From: Streptococcus agalactiae ATCC 13813
Lineage (GTDB): Bacteria > Bacillota > Bacilli > Lactobacillales > Streptococcaceae
Assembly (NCBI RefSeq): GCF_000186445.1
Contig: NZ_GL636070.1
Coordinates: forward strand, 2,175,206-2,212,408
Length of the DNA: 37,203 bases
Reading direction: 5' to 3'
Shown: positions 17,851-26,001 of the stretch, one piece after another
How positions within the stretch are numbered: the first letter of the stretch is position 1
How the letters are laid out: every line of letters begins with the position of its first letter
Program-made: the position numbers and the translations under genes
The notes under the pieces: model-generated
The model's input: the letters and a program-made list of their open reading frames with translations, nothing else
The model's database searches: none
Told to the model about the DNA's origin: nothing

Positions 17851-18867
17851 TCACTTTGTAAAGTCAAGAACTTTACGTCCTTGAATCAATCCTCTTTCCA
17901 TTTCATCGAATACTTGAGGAGCTGTATCCACAGGCACTTTTTCAACCACCGGTACTACCAAGCCTTCTGCTCCAAATGCGAAGGCTTCTTCTAAGTCTTT
18001 ACGAGTTCCAACTAAGGAACCAACCACGCGAATCCCATCAAGTACTGTTTTTACAATACTCAATTCCATATATTCTGATGGAAGACCAACAGCTACCACT
18101 GTACCTCCAGCACGAACGCTGTCAATCGCCTGATTAAACGCAACTTTAGAAACAGCAGTCACAACCACTCCATGACAACCGCCTGTCTTTTCTTGAATAT
18201 AGGCCGCAACATCTTTTATTTCTTTGCCATTAACTGTCAAATCTGCTCCAACCTCTTTAGCTAATTGAAGTTTATCTGCGTTAATATCAACAGCTACAAC
18301 ATGAGCATTGAATACTTTTTTTGCATATTGGACTGCTAAGTTTCCAAGACCACCTGCACCATACACTGCAATCCACTGACCAGGAGCAGCTCCAGCTTCT
18401 TTGATAGCCTTGTATGTTGTTACTCCAGCACAAGTGATTGATGATGCTTGAGCTGGGTCTAATCCCTCAGGAACCTTAACCGCATAGTCCGCGGTAACAA
18501 TAGCGTATTCACTCATACCACCATCAACACTGTATCCAGCATTTTTAACACTACGACAAAGCGTCTCACGTCCTGTAGTACAGTATTCGCAATGACCGCA
18601 CCCTTCAAAGAACCATGCAATAGAGACACGATCACCAACCCTCAAAGACGTTACGCCTTCTCCAATTTCTTCTACTATACCAATGCCTTCGTGACCCAAA
18701 ATGCGTCCTGGTACCTGTCCGAAATCTCCATGTGCAACGTGTAAATCAGTATGGCATACACCACAGTATTCTACTTTTACAAGCGCTTCACCATGACCAA
18801 CTTTTGGAAGATCATGCTCAACAACTTCAACACCTGTACTAGCTTGATTAACAACAACCGCTTTCAT
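17851..18867 (-). CDS. adhP: Zinc-dependent alcohol dehydrogenase AdhP
   Basis: A 338-residue medium-chain dehydrogenase interconverting alcohols and aldehydes with NAD. Catalytic zinc ligands are C36 or so (CGVCHTD), H in GHEGIG and the later ITCAG cysteine. The structural zinc is held by [15 protein letters not shown] near residues 92-106. The NAD-binding turn is GAGGLGN near 173. Likely ethanol metabolism alongside AdhE. It has a strong promoter and cre site upstream, so carbon catabolite control is expected. Ribosome site AGGAGG. Confidence 0.93.
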   Translation of the reverse strand: MKAVVVNQASTGVEVVEHDLPKVGHGEALVKVEYCGVCHTDLHVAHGDFGQVPGRILGHEGIGIVEEIGEGVTSLRVGDRVSIAWFFEGCGHCEYCTTGRETLCRSVKNAGYSVDGGMSEYAIVTADYAVKVPEGLDPAQASSITCAGVTTYKAIKEAGAAPGQWIAVYGAGGLGNLAVQYAKKVFNAHVVAVDINADKLQLAKEVGADLTVNGKEIKDVAAYIQEKTGGCHGVVVTAVSKVAFNQAIDSVRAGGTVVAVGLPSEYMELSIVKTVLDGIRVVGSLVGTRKDLEEAFAFGAEGLVVPVVEKVPVDTAPQVFDEMERGLIQGRKVLDFTK

Positions 18868-18901
18868 GATAAAACCTCCTAGAAATAAATATATCTTATT
18901 T

Positions 18902-18950
18902 TGTAATCGTTTACATTTTATATTGTATTATTCTTCACAAACTATGTCAA
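18902..18950 (-). promoter_or_regulatory. adhP promoter with cre site
   Basis: TTGACA (18945-18950) and TACAAT (18922-18927) on the minus strand have 17-base spacing. Directly downstream, 18902-18916 reads ATGTAAACGATTACA, which fits the CcpA consensus WTGNAANCGNWNNCW without mismatch. It would cover the start region of the transcript, a position normally causing repression. A TTGTGAA sequence between the -35 and -10 resembles a Rex half-site. Confidence 0.7.
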
Positions 18951-19005
18951 GTGATTTTCAGAAAATTTTTTGAAAATGTTCTTAACTGGTTAATCTTTTT
19001 GAAAC

Positions 19006-19031
19006 TAAAAATCCCACTCAATAGAGTGAGA
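19006..19031 (-). terminator. Terminator of adhE
   Basis: An 8-bp stem on the minus strand (19024-19031 with 19012-19019, one G-U pair) around a four-base loop is followed by five U (19007-19011). It lies about 15 bp after the adhE stop codon. Confidence 0.8.
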
Positions 19032-19045
19032 TTCTTCGACTGTTG

Positions 19046-21688
19046 TTACTTACGGCGTCCTGGACGTTCCTCATAACCATAATAAGCATCTTCGATGATT
19101 TCTTGCATGTGATCTACCATCGGAAGGCGTGGATTTGCTGGTGAACATTGATCTTCATATGCTAAGAAAGCTAGTTCACGAGATTTTTCTTTCCATTCTT
19201 TTTCATCAATGCCTTGGTCGCGGAAATTCATCTTAATACCTAAACGTGTTCCAAGGTCATACACAGCTTTTGCATATGATTCGACAGCTTCTTCTGGTGT
19301 TGCTGCTGGTAAGCCGAGTAATTTAGCGATATCTTGATACTTTTCATCAGCACGATAGTAATTGTACTTAGGCCATGTTGCTGTTTTAGCTGGACGAGTT
19401 CCATTATAGCGGATAACATACGGCAAAAGAATTGCATTTGTACGTCCGTGTACGGTATGGAATTGTGCGCCAATTTTATGCGCCATTGAGTGAGAAATAC
19501 CTAAGAATGCATTGGCGAAAGCCATACCTGCCATAGTTGACGCATTGTGCATCTTTTCACGTGCTTCAAAATCAGCATCTTTTACTGAGCGTTCTAAGTA
19601 GTCAAACACAATTTTAATTGCTTGAAGGGCAAGTCCGTCTGTATAATCATTTGCCATCTGTGAAACATAAGCCTCTGTTGCATGTGTCAATACATCCATA
19701 CCCGTATCAGCCGCAATAAAACCAGGAACAGTCATAACAAGGGCCGGATCAACGATAGCTACAGTTGGTGTTAATGAATAATCAGCGATTGGATATTTAC
19801 GATTATTTGCTTTGTCAGAAATAACGGCAAATGGTGTCACTTCAGAACCTGTTCCAGAAGTTGTTGGAATAGCAACAAATTTTGTTTTCTTACCAAGTTC
19901 TGGGAATTTGAACGCACGTTTACGGATATCCATGAATTTTTGAACGAGGTCATGGAAATCAACTTCTGGTTGTTCATAGAAGAGCCACATAACTTTCGCA
20001 GCATCCATAGGAGAACCACCACCTAATGCAATAATAGTGTCTGGTTTGAAGGTACGCATCAAATCTGTTCCTTTCATTACTGTTGTAATGTCTGGATCTG
20101 GTTCTACTTCAGCAAAAATCTGATAAACAACTTTATTGCGACGAAGATCAAGTTGTTCAATGATACGATCCAAGAAACCAAGCTCAACCATGGCGTGATC
20201 TGTAACAATCATGACACGTTCAACATCGCGACATTTTTGCAAATATTGAATAGAATCACGTTCGAAGTATGTTTTTGAAGGGACTTTAAACCATTGCATA
20301 TTATTTCTACGTCTTCCTACTTTTTTGATATTCAAGAGATTTATAGCACTAACGTTATCACCAACTGAGTTACGTCCATACGAACCACAACCAAGAGTCA
20401 ATGATGGCAAGAAAGCATTGTAAACATCCCCAATACCACCAAAAGTAGAAGGAGAATTCCAAATAACACGGATAGCACGAATTCTAGTTCCAAATTCACG
20501 AGCTAAGTCTGCATCTTTTGTATGAATAGCAGCTGAGTGCCCTAGACCATTAAACTCAACCATTTGACGAGCTTTTTCAACACCATCTTCTGTAGATTCA
20601 GCTTTCAATACTGCAATAACAGGTGATAGTTTTTCACGTGTCAAAGGTTCTTTTTCACTAACTTCAGTACATTCTGCGGCAAGAATATTTGTTCCTTCTG
20701 GAACAGTAAATCCAGCTTGTTCAGCAATCCAAACTGCTGATTTTCCAACAATATTTGGATTTAATTTTGCACCAGCACAGTTTTTGCTATTTGCTTTTGC
20801 ACCAAAACAGAATTCTTCAAGAAGAGCTTTTTCTTTCTTATTAACGAAATAGGTATGATAAGATTTAAATTCTTCAACAAATTCTTTATAAATTTCTTTA
20901 TCAATAATAACAGCCTGTTCTGATGCACATACCATACCGTTATCAAATGATTTAGACATAACAATATCGTGAGCAGCTTGACGGATATTAGCTGATTTTT
21001 CAACATAAGCTGGAACATTCCCAGCACCTACACCAAGGGCAGGTTTCCCACATGAGTAGGCAGCTTTAACCATCGCATTACCACCTGTCGCAAGGATAGT
21101 GGCAATACCATCATGATTCATCAAAGCATTAGTTGCATCAATCGATGGTTGTTCAATCCATTGGACACAATTTTCAGGAGCTCCAGCAGCAATAGCAGCA
21201 TCACGAACAATACGTGCTGCATGTGCTGATGATTCTTGTGCTGATGGGTGGAAGGCAAAAATAATTGGATTACGTGTTTTAAGAGAGATTAATGACTTGA
21301 AAATAGCAGTTGAAGTCGGGTTGGTTGTTGGCGTAATACCACAGACAACTCCCACTGGTTCAGCAATTAATGTCAAGCCTGTGACATCGTCTTCTTCAAT
21401 AACTCCCACTGTCTTTGTATGACGCATGTTGTTAACGACGTGTTCACATGCAAATAAATTTTTTGTCGCTTTATCTTCAAAGACACCACGACCAGTTTCT
21501 TCTACTGCATGAAGAGCAAGTTCTCCATGGGCATCCAAGGCTGCAACAGAAGCTTTAGCTACAATATAATCAACTTGTTCTTGATTAAGTTGACGCATCT
21601 CATCAAGTGCTTTTAAACCATTTTGAACCAATGTATCAATTGCAAGAGCAACATCTGTAGTTTCTACTGCTTTAGTTTTTTCAGTCAT
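19046..21688 (-). CDS. adhE: Bifunctional acetaldehyde-CoA/alcohol dehydrogenase AdhE
   Basis: An 880-residue fusion enzyme reducing acetyl-CoA to acetaldehyde and then ethanol. The N-terminal aldehyde dehydrogenase domain (about 1-440) has the catalytic cysteine in SFDNGMVCASEQAV near residue 246. The C-terminal iron-dependent alcohol dehydrogenase (about 455-880) has GGGSPMDAAK, SGTGSEVTPFAV and metal-binding histidines in ISHSMAHKIGAQFHTVHG. The start at 21688 is chosen over an upstream ATG because AAAGGAG lies 8 bases before it. AdhE forms long spirosome filaments. A Rex-like operator and pseudo-cre upstream suggest control by NADH/NAD and sugar. Confidence 0.96.
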   Translation of the reverse strand: MTEKTKAVETTDVALAIDTLVQNGLKALDEMRQLNQEQVDYIVAKASVAALDAHGELALHAVEETGRGVFEDKATKNLFACEHVVNNMRHTKTVGVIEEDDVTGLTLIAEPVGVVCGITPTTNPTSTAIFKSLISLKTRNPIIFAFHPSAQESSAHAARIVRDAAIAAGAPENCVQWIEQPSIDATNALMNHDGIATILATGGNAMVKAAYSCGKPALGVGAGNVPAYVEKSANIRQAAHDIVMSKSFDNGMVCASEQAVIIDKEIYKEFVEEFKSYHTYFVNKKEKALLEEFCFGAKANSKNCAGAKLNPNIVGKSAVWIAEQAGFTVPEGTNILAAECTEVSEKEPLTREKLSPVIAVLKAESTEDGVEKARQMVEFNGLGHSAAIHTKDADLAREFGTRIRAIRVIWNSPSTFGGIGDVYNAFLPSLTLGCGSYGRNSVGDNVSAINLLNIKKVGRRRNNMQWFKVPSKTYFERDSIQYLQKCRDVERVMIVTDHAMVELGFLDRIIEQLDLRRNKVVYQIFAEVEPDPDITTVMKGTDLMRTFKPDTIIALGGGSPMDAAKVMWLFYEQPEVDFHDLVQKFMDIRKRAFKFPELGKKTKFVAIPTTSGTGSEVTPFAVISDKANNRKYPIADYSLTPTVAIVDPALVMTVPGFIAADTGMDVLTHATEAYVSQMANDYTDGLALQAIKIVFDYLERSVKDADFEAREKMHNASTMAGMAFANAFLGISHSMAHKIGAQFHTVHGRTNAILLPYVIRYNGTRPAKTATWPKYNYYRADEKYQDIAKLLGLPAATPEEAVESYAKAVYDLGTRLGIKMNFRDQGIDEKEWKEKSRELAFLAYEDQCSPANPRLPMVDHMQEIIEDAYYGYEERPGRRK

Positions 21689-21739
21689 TTGAGACTCCTT
21701 TTGATTTGTTAAATGTTTCACAAATTTGTTTACGAGATT

Positions 21740-21778
21740 ATTATAGCATATTTAAAAACTTTGTAAATAGTTTCACAA
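21740..21778 (-). promoter_or_regulatory. adhE promoter overlapped by a Rex-like operator
   Basis: On the minus strand TGCTATAAT gives an extended -10 (TATAAT at 21740-21745), with TTTACA at 21762-21767 (16-base spacing). The sequence TTGTGAAACTATTTACAA (21761-21778) matches the Rex operator TTGTGAA-N4-TTCACAA except for one base. It overlaps the -35, the place for repression at low NADH. Just upstream 21819-21833 (TTGAAAGCGCTTTAA) differs from cre at one position. Confidence 0.65.
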
Positions 21779-21925
21779 CTTTTTTGTGAACTTTTTTTCA
21801 ATCTTTCGGAAATATTTCTTGAAAGCGCTTTAATTATATTTGTTTTTTCATTACTAATTTTCAGATTAAAGCCAATCGATTTCATTTGTATCACCATAAA
21901 CGGAGATATCTATTATTCGTTTTCA

Positions 21926-21951
21926 CAAAAAAAGCCGAGTACATGACTCGG
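21926..21951 (-). terminator. Strong terminator of the acyltransferase unit
   Basis: A stem CCGAGT/ACTCGG (21946-21951 with 21935-21940) around a five-base loop, followed on the minus strand by C and seven U. It lies just after the acyltransferase stop codon. Confidence 0.88.
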
Positions 21952-21957
21952 ACTTGT

Positions 21958-23736
21958 TTATTTTGCAGCTCGTTGAGCTGATTTTTGAATAGCTTTTTTG
22001 ACGTTACTAACATATAAATCAGCCCCTGTAGTATCGCTATCACTATAATGCACACCATCTGTATTTCCCCAGATTTCTGGATGTTCTGTCGCAACCTTAT
22101 ACCAGTCAGCAACCGTTATGTAATTATATTTTTTCATTAGCGAGAGTTCATAATCACGCACTGTCGTAACTTGACTCATATTTTTAGCATTATAAGGTGT
22201 TACTATAATCAAACGGTGTCCCTTAGGCAAAGATTTAATAAATTGGCTCAAGTCTGTCTTGTAGTTATCTAATGAATTCACACCAACTGCCAAAACAACA
22301 ATTTTGGACAAGGCTTTATTTTGAATACGGTTTTCAAAAATATCAAATGATTTACTAAAATTACGACTCACCGCAGCATCTAATTGTACTTCTGGTAACA
22401 ATTTATTAAAAGCAGCACTTGACCTTAAGGCAACTGAATCTCCGATTACTGTCACATCACTAAGAGCACCTGCATCCCCTGCGGCTAGTGTATGTGTTCG
22501 GTTAGTATTTGTTCTAGCTTGTTGTAACGAATTCTGCAATAATTCTGTCTCAAAACTACCTATACTTGGAGCTGTCAACATTGTCACTACAGTAATAAGA
22601 GTTAGTACCCCTCCGATACTAAATAACCACTTTTTGTAAGGCAACAAGTCAAATTCATAATCAAGGAATTTAGGTTTTCTACCTAAAATAAAAGGTTCAA
22701 TGATATAAAATGATAATGTTGAGAAGACTGCTGATAATACTACTGTCAAAATAACAGCTATCCAGTTTGGGGATAAACGACTAAAAATAATATAAAATGG
22801 CCAATGAAAAAGGTACATACCGTAACTGATATCAGCAAGATAAGTAATCACGAAAGGTTCTGAAATATCTGGTGTATGCTCGTGTAAAATACGTGCATTG
22901 TAAATCATTACACTAGCAAAAATGCTAGACAATACAAAACCAAAAAGATATGTTAGCCGATTATCAAAATCAAGTGCAAAAGTTAAAATCATTAGACCAG
23001 CAAAAGCACTACCCATCATGATTAAATTATGCTTCAAAGTCAGATTTTTGATATTTTTCTTGAATCGTCCGGTGATCTCTCGAATACCAGATATTGTAGC
23101 CACCATCGCTCCTAAAAAGAACGGAAATATATGTGATAATGTAGAGAAATATATCGTTGAAAAATTATCAACGAAAAAGGCTCTAACAAACATGGTAAGG
23201 AAACTGACTCCAAAAACTCCCATGGAAATAAGGAACAAAGTCCCCCTCAATTGCTTTTGATCTTTTGATCTTTTTGATAAGAGCCATACCGTTAAGCCCC
23301 ATAAAACATAAAAATGGACTTCAATAGAAAGACTCCAGGTATGCACAAATAAGTGAGGGATAAATTGACTTTCGTAGTTACCACCAGTCAAGATTTCGTA
23401 AAAGTTGCTGGTAAAACCTAAAGCAGTCATAATTTGAGAGCCAATACTTGCTCTAAAATCGCTTTTAACCAGAAATACAAAAGGTATTGTCAGCAAAACC
23501 ATCAATACTAATGGTGGGAAAATACGGTAAAAACGTCTACGACAAAAACTAACAAAATCAATTTTTTTCGTTTTAGAAAATTCATCAATCAACAAGGCCG
23601 TAATCAGAAAACCAGAAAATGTAAAGAAGATGTCAACACCAACAAATCCTCCTGGAAAACTATTCTTAAAGAAATGGTAAAGTAAAACAAGTAGTAGTCC
23701 TGTTATACGTACCAAAGAAAACCATTTTATTCTCAT
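21958..23736 (-). CDS. OatA-like membrane O-acetyltransferase (acyltransferase-3 plus SGNH domain)
   Basis: A 592-residue protein. Residues about 1-375 form an acyltransferase-3 domain with about ten membrane segments (conserved LYHFF near residue 20 and GGFVGVDIFF near 30). The outer C-terminal part (about 420-592) is an SGNH hydrolase with DVTVIGDSVALRSS (nucleophile serine), AVGVNSLD and DGVHYSD (Asp-His pair). This is the layout of OatA/Adr, which O-acetylates peptidoglycan to resist lysozyme; a teichoic or capsule polymer is possible instead. Its ATG overlaps the stop of the MORN gene (ATGA). Confidence 0.85.
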   Translation of the reverse strand: MRIKWFSLVRITGLLLVLLYHFFKNSFPGGFVGVDIFFTFSGFLITALLIDEFSKTKKIDFVSFCRRRFYRIFPPLVLMVLLTIPFVFLVKSDFRASIGSQIMTALGFTSNFYEILTGGNYESQFIPHLFVHTWSLSIEVHFYVLWGLTVWLLSKRSKDQKQLRGTLFLISMGVFGVSFLTMFVRAFFVDNFSTIYFSTLSHIFPFFLGAMVATISGIREITGRFKKNIKNLTLKHNLIMMGSAFAGLMILTFALDFDNRLTYLFGFVLSSIFASVMIYNARILHEHTPDISEPFVITYLADISYGMYLFHWPFYIIFSRLSPNWIAVILTVVLSAVFSTLSFYIIEPFILGRKPKFLDYEFDLLPYKKWLFSIGGVLTLITVVTMLTAPSIGSFETELLQNSLQQARTNTNRTHTLAAGDAGALSDVTVIGDSVALRSSAAFNKLLPEVQLDAAVSRNFSKSFDIFENRIQNKALSKIVVLAVGVNSLDNYKTDLSQFIKSLPKGHRLIIVTPYNAKNMSQVTTVRDYELSLMKKYNYITVADWYKVATEHPEIWGNTDGVHYSDSDTTGADLYVSNVKKAIQKSAQRAAK

Positions 23737-24113
23737 TTTTGATAAATCCCCTGTTTAAATGTCCCCTTATAGACTTTCTTATTTTTAGCATTGAGGCGAC
23801 CTTGTCCATCAGGTTGACCTTTTTTAAAGTCACCTGTATAAGACCAGCCATGAACTGAAACAAATGTTCCTTTCCCTTCAAAGACCCCATTTACAAAATC
23901 GCCCTTATAGTAATCCCCATTCTCATAGGTTAATTTACCTTTACCAGTCATATGGTGATTAACAATAGAGCCCACATATTTTATCTTACCGCCATCATAG
24001 CTAAGGACTCCTTGACTAGAAGTCGTTAAGGTAAATACTGATAAACCAAAAACAACAATAATTATCAAAGATAATATTTCTAGATGAGTTCGTGTTATTT
24101 TAAAATTCTTCAT
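23733..24113 (-). CDS. Membrane-anchored MORN-repeat protein
   Basis: A 126-residue protein with one N-terminal membrane segment (about 15-33, IIIVVFGLSVFTL) and then an outside domain of about four MORN repeats, recognised by GxGKLTYENGDYYKGDFVNGVF, GKGTFVSVHGWSYTGDFKKG and GQGRLNAKNKKVYKGTF. MORN repeats form an extended beta-sheet surface. The role is unknown. Location between a phosphatase and an envelope acetyltransferase, with stop/start overlap, suggests an envelope function in the same unit. Confidence 0.8.
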   Translation of the reverse strand: MKNFKITRTHLEILSLIIIVVFGLSVFTLTTSSQGVLSYDGGKIKYVGSIVNHHMTGKGKLTYENGDYYKGDFVNGVFEGKGTFVSVHGWSYTGDFKKGQPDGQGRLNAKNKKVYKGTFKQGIYQK

Positions 24114-24119
24114 TTCTAC

Positions 24120-24557
24120 TTAATCTCTACTATTATTTATTAGCGTTAACCACTGTTTACAGCCATCATTGACTAGACGATAGGTTTCCTCAAAATCACC
24201 AGTATACCATGGATCAGGAACACCACCATCACAAAAAAGGCTAATCTTATCATCATAGGTTCCTTGTGATAGAGCTTTTAAATCCTTGACATTTTGCTCA
24301 TCCATACCGATGATATAATCAAAATATGCTAAATCGTCTTTAGAAATAGGTTGTGACCCTTTATCGTTAGTGTAAGGAATTTGATAACGCTGCAAAATCG
24401 CTTGCGTTCCCCTATGTATAGGATTTCCATGCTCCCATGTTGAAGTCGCACGACTCTCAACCGAGAGGCTATCCTCCTTATCTAAATTCGCCATAACAAA
24501 CTCAGCCATAGGGCTACGGCAGATATTTCCAAGACAAACAAAACAGACTTTCTTCAT
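24120..24557 (-). CDS. Low-molecular-weight protein-tyrosine phosphatase
   Basis: A 145-residue phosphatase with the P-loop CLGNICRSP (residues 8-16, CX5R with nucleophile C8 and R14) and the catalytic aspartate in the DPWYTGDFEE segment near residue 115. These enzymes remove phosphate from tyrosine residues, for example on capsule or cell-wall kinases. It begins the phosphatase-MORN-acyltransferase unit with a 6-bp gap to the next gene. In group A Streptococcus an equivalent enzyme is known as SP-PTP (from memory). Confidence 0.9.
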   Translation of the reverse strand: MKKVCFVCLGNICRSPMAEFVMANLDKEDSLSVESRATSTWEHGNPIHRGTQAILQRYQIPYTNDKGSQPISKDDLAYFDYIIGMDEQNVKDLKALSQGTYDDKISLFCDGGVPDPWYTGDFEETYRLVNDGCKQWLTLINNSRD

Positions 24558-24576
24558 AGCAAACTCCTTTTGGTCT

Positions 24577-24585
24577 ATTATAACA
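24577..24585 (-). promoter_or_regulatory. Extended -10 element for the phosphatase unit
   Basis: TGTTATAAT on the minus strand (TATAAT at 24577-24582, TG at 24584-24585) is an extended -10. No good -35 is found 16-18 bases upstream (TATTAT), as is common with extended -10 promoters. The transcript would start about 15 bases before the ATG, at the edge of the AAAGGAG site. Confidence 0.5.
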
Positions 24586-24664
24586 GAAAAAAGGTACTTA
24601 TAATACGTTTAACTGCTCAAAGAATAACTACAACATATCTAATACTTAACATTGCATGAAAATT

Positions 24665-24693
24665 AAAAAATTAAGACTAGATACCCTAGCCTT
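24665..24693 (-). terminator. Terminator of ruvB
   Basis: On the minus strand AAGGCUAG (24686-24693) pairs with CUAGUCUU (24673-24680), 8 bp with one G-U, followed by AAUUUUUU. It lies 16 bp after the ruvB stop codon. Confidence 0.75.
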
Positions 24694-24708
24694 AAAATGA
24701 CTTATGTT

Positions 24709-25707
24709 TTATTTATCAAATCGCTGATAACCTAAATGTTCGTATGCCTTATCCGTAGCTACACGACCGGTACGGGTACGCATAATAAAACCTTTTTGAA
24801 TTAAATAAGGTTCGTACATGTCTTCAACAGTATCTCGTTCTTCAGCAATATTAACGGATAGAGTTCCTAAACCAACAGGACCTCCATTATACATTTCAAT
24901 CATGGTTCTTAAGATTTTTTGATCGACGTAATCAAGCCCCTCGTGATCAACATCTAACATCGTTAATGCTTTATCTGTAATATTGTCATCTATCAAACCA
25001 TCTCCCATGATTTGAGCATAATCTCGAACACGTTTCAATAAACGGTTAGCGATACGTGGCGTTCCACGACTGCGACGCGCTAATTCAGAAGCAGCTTCAT
25101 AAGTAATTTTCATTTCAAAAATGTCTGCTGTACGCTCAATAATTTCTGTCAAATCATTTTCTTCATAATACTCCATATGCCCTGTAATACCAAAGCGAGC
25201 ACGTAAGGGATTAGATAACATACCTGCACGTGTCGTTGCACCAATTAAGGTAAAGGGCGGCAAATCTAGATGAACACTTCTACTAGTTTCTCCTGCACCG
25301 ATCATAATGTCAATATAAAAGTCTTCCATTGCACTATAGAGCACCTCTTCAACCGCCATCGGCATACGATGAATTTCATCAATAAAAAGAACATCACCTG
25401 GTTCTAAATCATTTAAAATGGCTACTAAATCCCCTGATTTTTCAATTGCAGGACCTGATGTTTGTTTGAGATTGACACCCAACTCATTAGCAATTACAAA
25501 TGCCATGGTTGTTTTCCCTAAACCAGGAGGGCCAAATAATAACACATGATCCAATGACTCATCACGCAATTTAGCAGCTTCAATAAATATTTTTAGCTGA
25601 TCTTTAACCTTATCTTGTCCAATATACTCTCTTAAATACTGCGGACGAAGTGTACGTTCTACCAATTCTTCGTCACCCATTGCATCACTATCTAAAAATC
25701 TTGTCAT
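24709..25707 (-). CDS. ruvB: Holliday junction branch migration helicase RuvB
   Basis: A 332-residue AAA+ motor that drives branch migration with RuvA. Walker A is GPPGLGKTT (about residues 59-67), Walker [10 protein letters not shown], sensor-1 GATTRAGML with the following arginine finger region, and a winged-helix C-terminus. No Shine-Dalgarno sequence precedes the start; instead TGTTATAAT ends six bases before the ATG, so the transcript may be leaderless. It lies downstream of comS with no strong terminator between, so readthrough from the competence promoter is possible. Confidence 0.96.
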   Translation of the reverse strand: MTRFLDSDAMGDEELVERTLRPQYLREYIGQDKVKDQLKIFIEAAKLRDESLDHVLLFGPPGLGKTTMAFVIANELGVNLKQTSGPAIEKSGDLVAILNDLEPGDVLFIDEIHRMPMAVEEVLYSAMEDFYIDIMIGAGETSRSVHLDLPPFTLIGATTRAGMLSNPLRARFGITGHMEYYEENDLTEIIERTADIFEMKITYEAASELARRSRGTPRIANRLLKRVRDYAQIMGDGLIDDNITDKALTMLDVDHEGLDYVDQKILRTMIEMYNGGPVGLGTLSVNIAEERDTVEDMYEPYLIQKGFIMRTRTGRVATDKAYEHLGYQRFDK

Positions 25708-25713
25708 GATATT

Positions 25714-25741
25714 ATTATAACATTTGTATAGGAAAAGTTAA
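25714..25741 (-). promoter_or_regulatory. ruvB promoter set very close to its start codon
   Basis: TATAAT (25714-25719), with the TG of an extended -10 and TTAACT (25736-25741) 16 bases upstream. The A of the ATG is the seventh base after TATAAT, about where transcription would begin. Confidence 0.55.
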
Positions 25742-25864
25742 GAACTAAGTTGGTGTATTAGTATCTCCCTTATTTAAAGAAGGTAAGTGATACATATAAT
25801 TTATCTACACTAACAAACGATAGATAGGGTGGACTATGCTAAACTACTTTAAAATATTTAGAAG

Positions 25865-25924
25865 TCATAGACCCCACCACCCCATTGTTAACAAAGTTCC
25901 AACAAGTTTAATAACTAAAGTCAT
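25865..25924 (-). CDS. comS: ComS, precursor of the double-tryptophan competence pheromone XIP
   Basis: A 19-codon gene: MTLVIKLVGTLLTMGWWGL. An AAGGAG site lies 8 bases before the ATG. A lysine and hydrophobic N-terminus followed by a short C-terminus with adjacent tryptophans is the shape of ComS in mutans, pyogenic and bovis streptococci. The mature sigX-inducing peptide would be the last 7-8 residues, about LTMGWWGL; the cut site is inference. It is made inside, exported, processed, re-imported by the oligopeptide permease and bound by ComR. It lies 71 bp after comR on the same strand behind a ComR-box and -10. Confidence 0.88.
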   Translation of the reverse strand: MTLVIKLVGTLLTMGWWGL

Positions 25925-25955
25925 CTGATTTACTCCTTACTTAATTTGTAAACAC

Positions 25956-26001
25956 AGTATATCAATGACTGACATTTATCTACATGACATCCTTGTCATG
26001 T
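25956..26001 (-). promoter_or_regulatory. comS promoter: ComR-box palindrome and -10
   Basis: An 8-bp perfect inverted repeat, 25982-25989 with 25994-26001 around four bases (ACATGACA-N4-TGTCATGT), contains the GACAT/TGTC core expected of ComR boxes. It overlaps the last two codons and stop of comR. TATACT (25956-25961) follows 20 bases downstream, with no -35 between, which fits an activator-dependent promoter. Confidence 0.8.

Noticed and set aside
21689..21721. Earlier ATG for adhE (891 residues)
   Set aside because: The AAAGGAG site is placed for the ATG at 21688; the upstream codons contain that site.
22922..23260. Plus-strand frames opposite the acyltransferase, purB, adhE and ribosomal genes
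   Set aside because: They are antisense shadows of strongly conserved genes with no ribosome sites or recognisable products.
25775..25810. Terminator between comS and ruvB
   Set aside because: The possible stem has several bulges and no T-tract, so it was not called.
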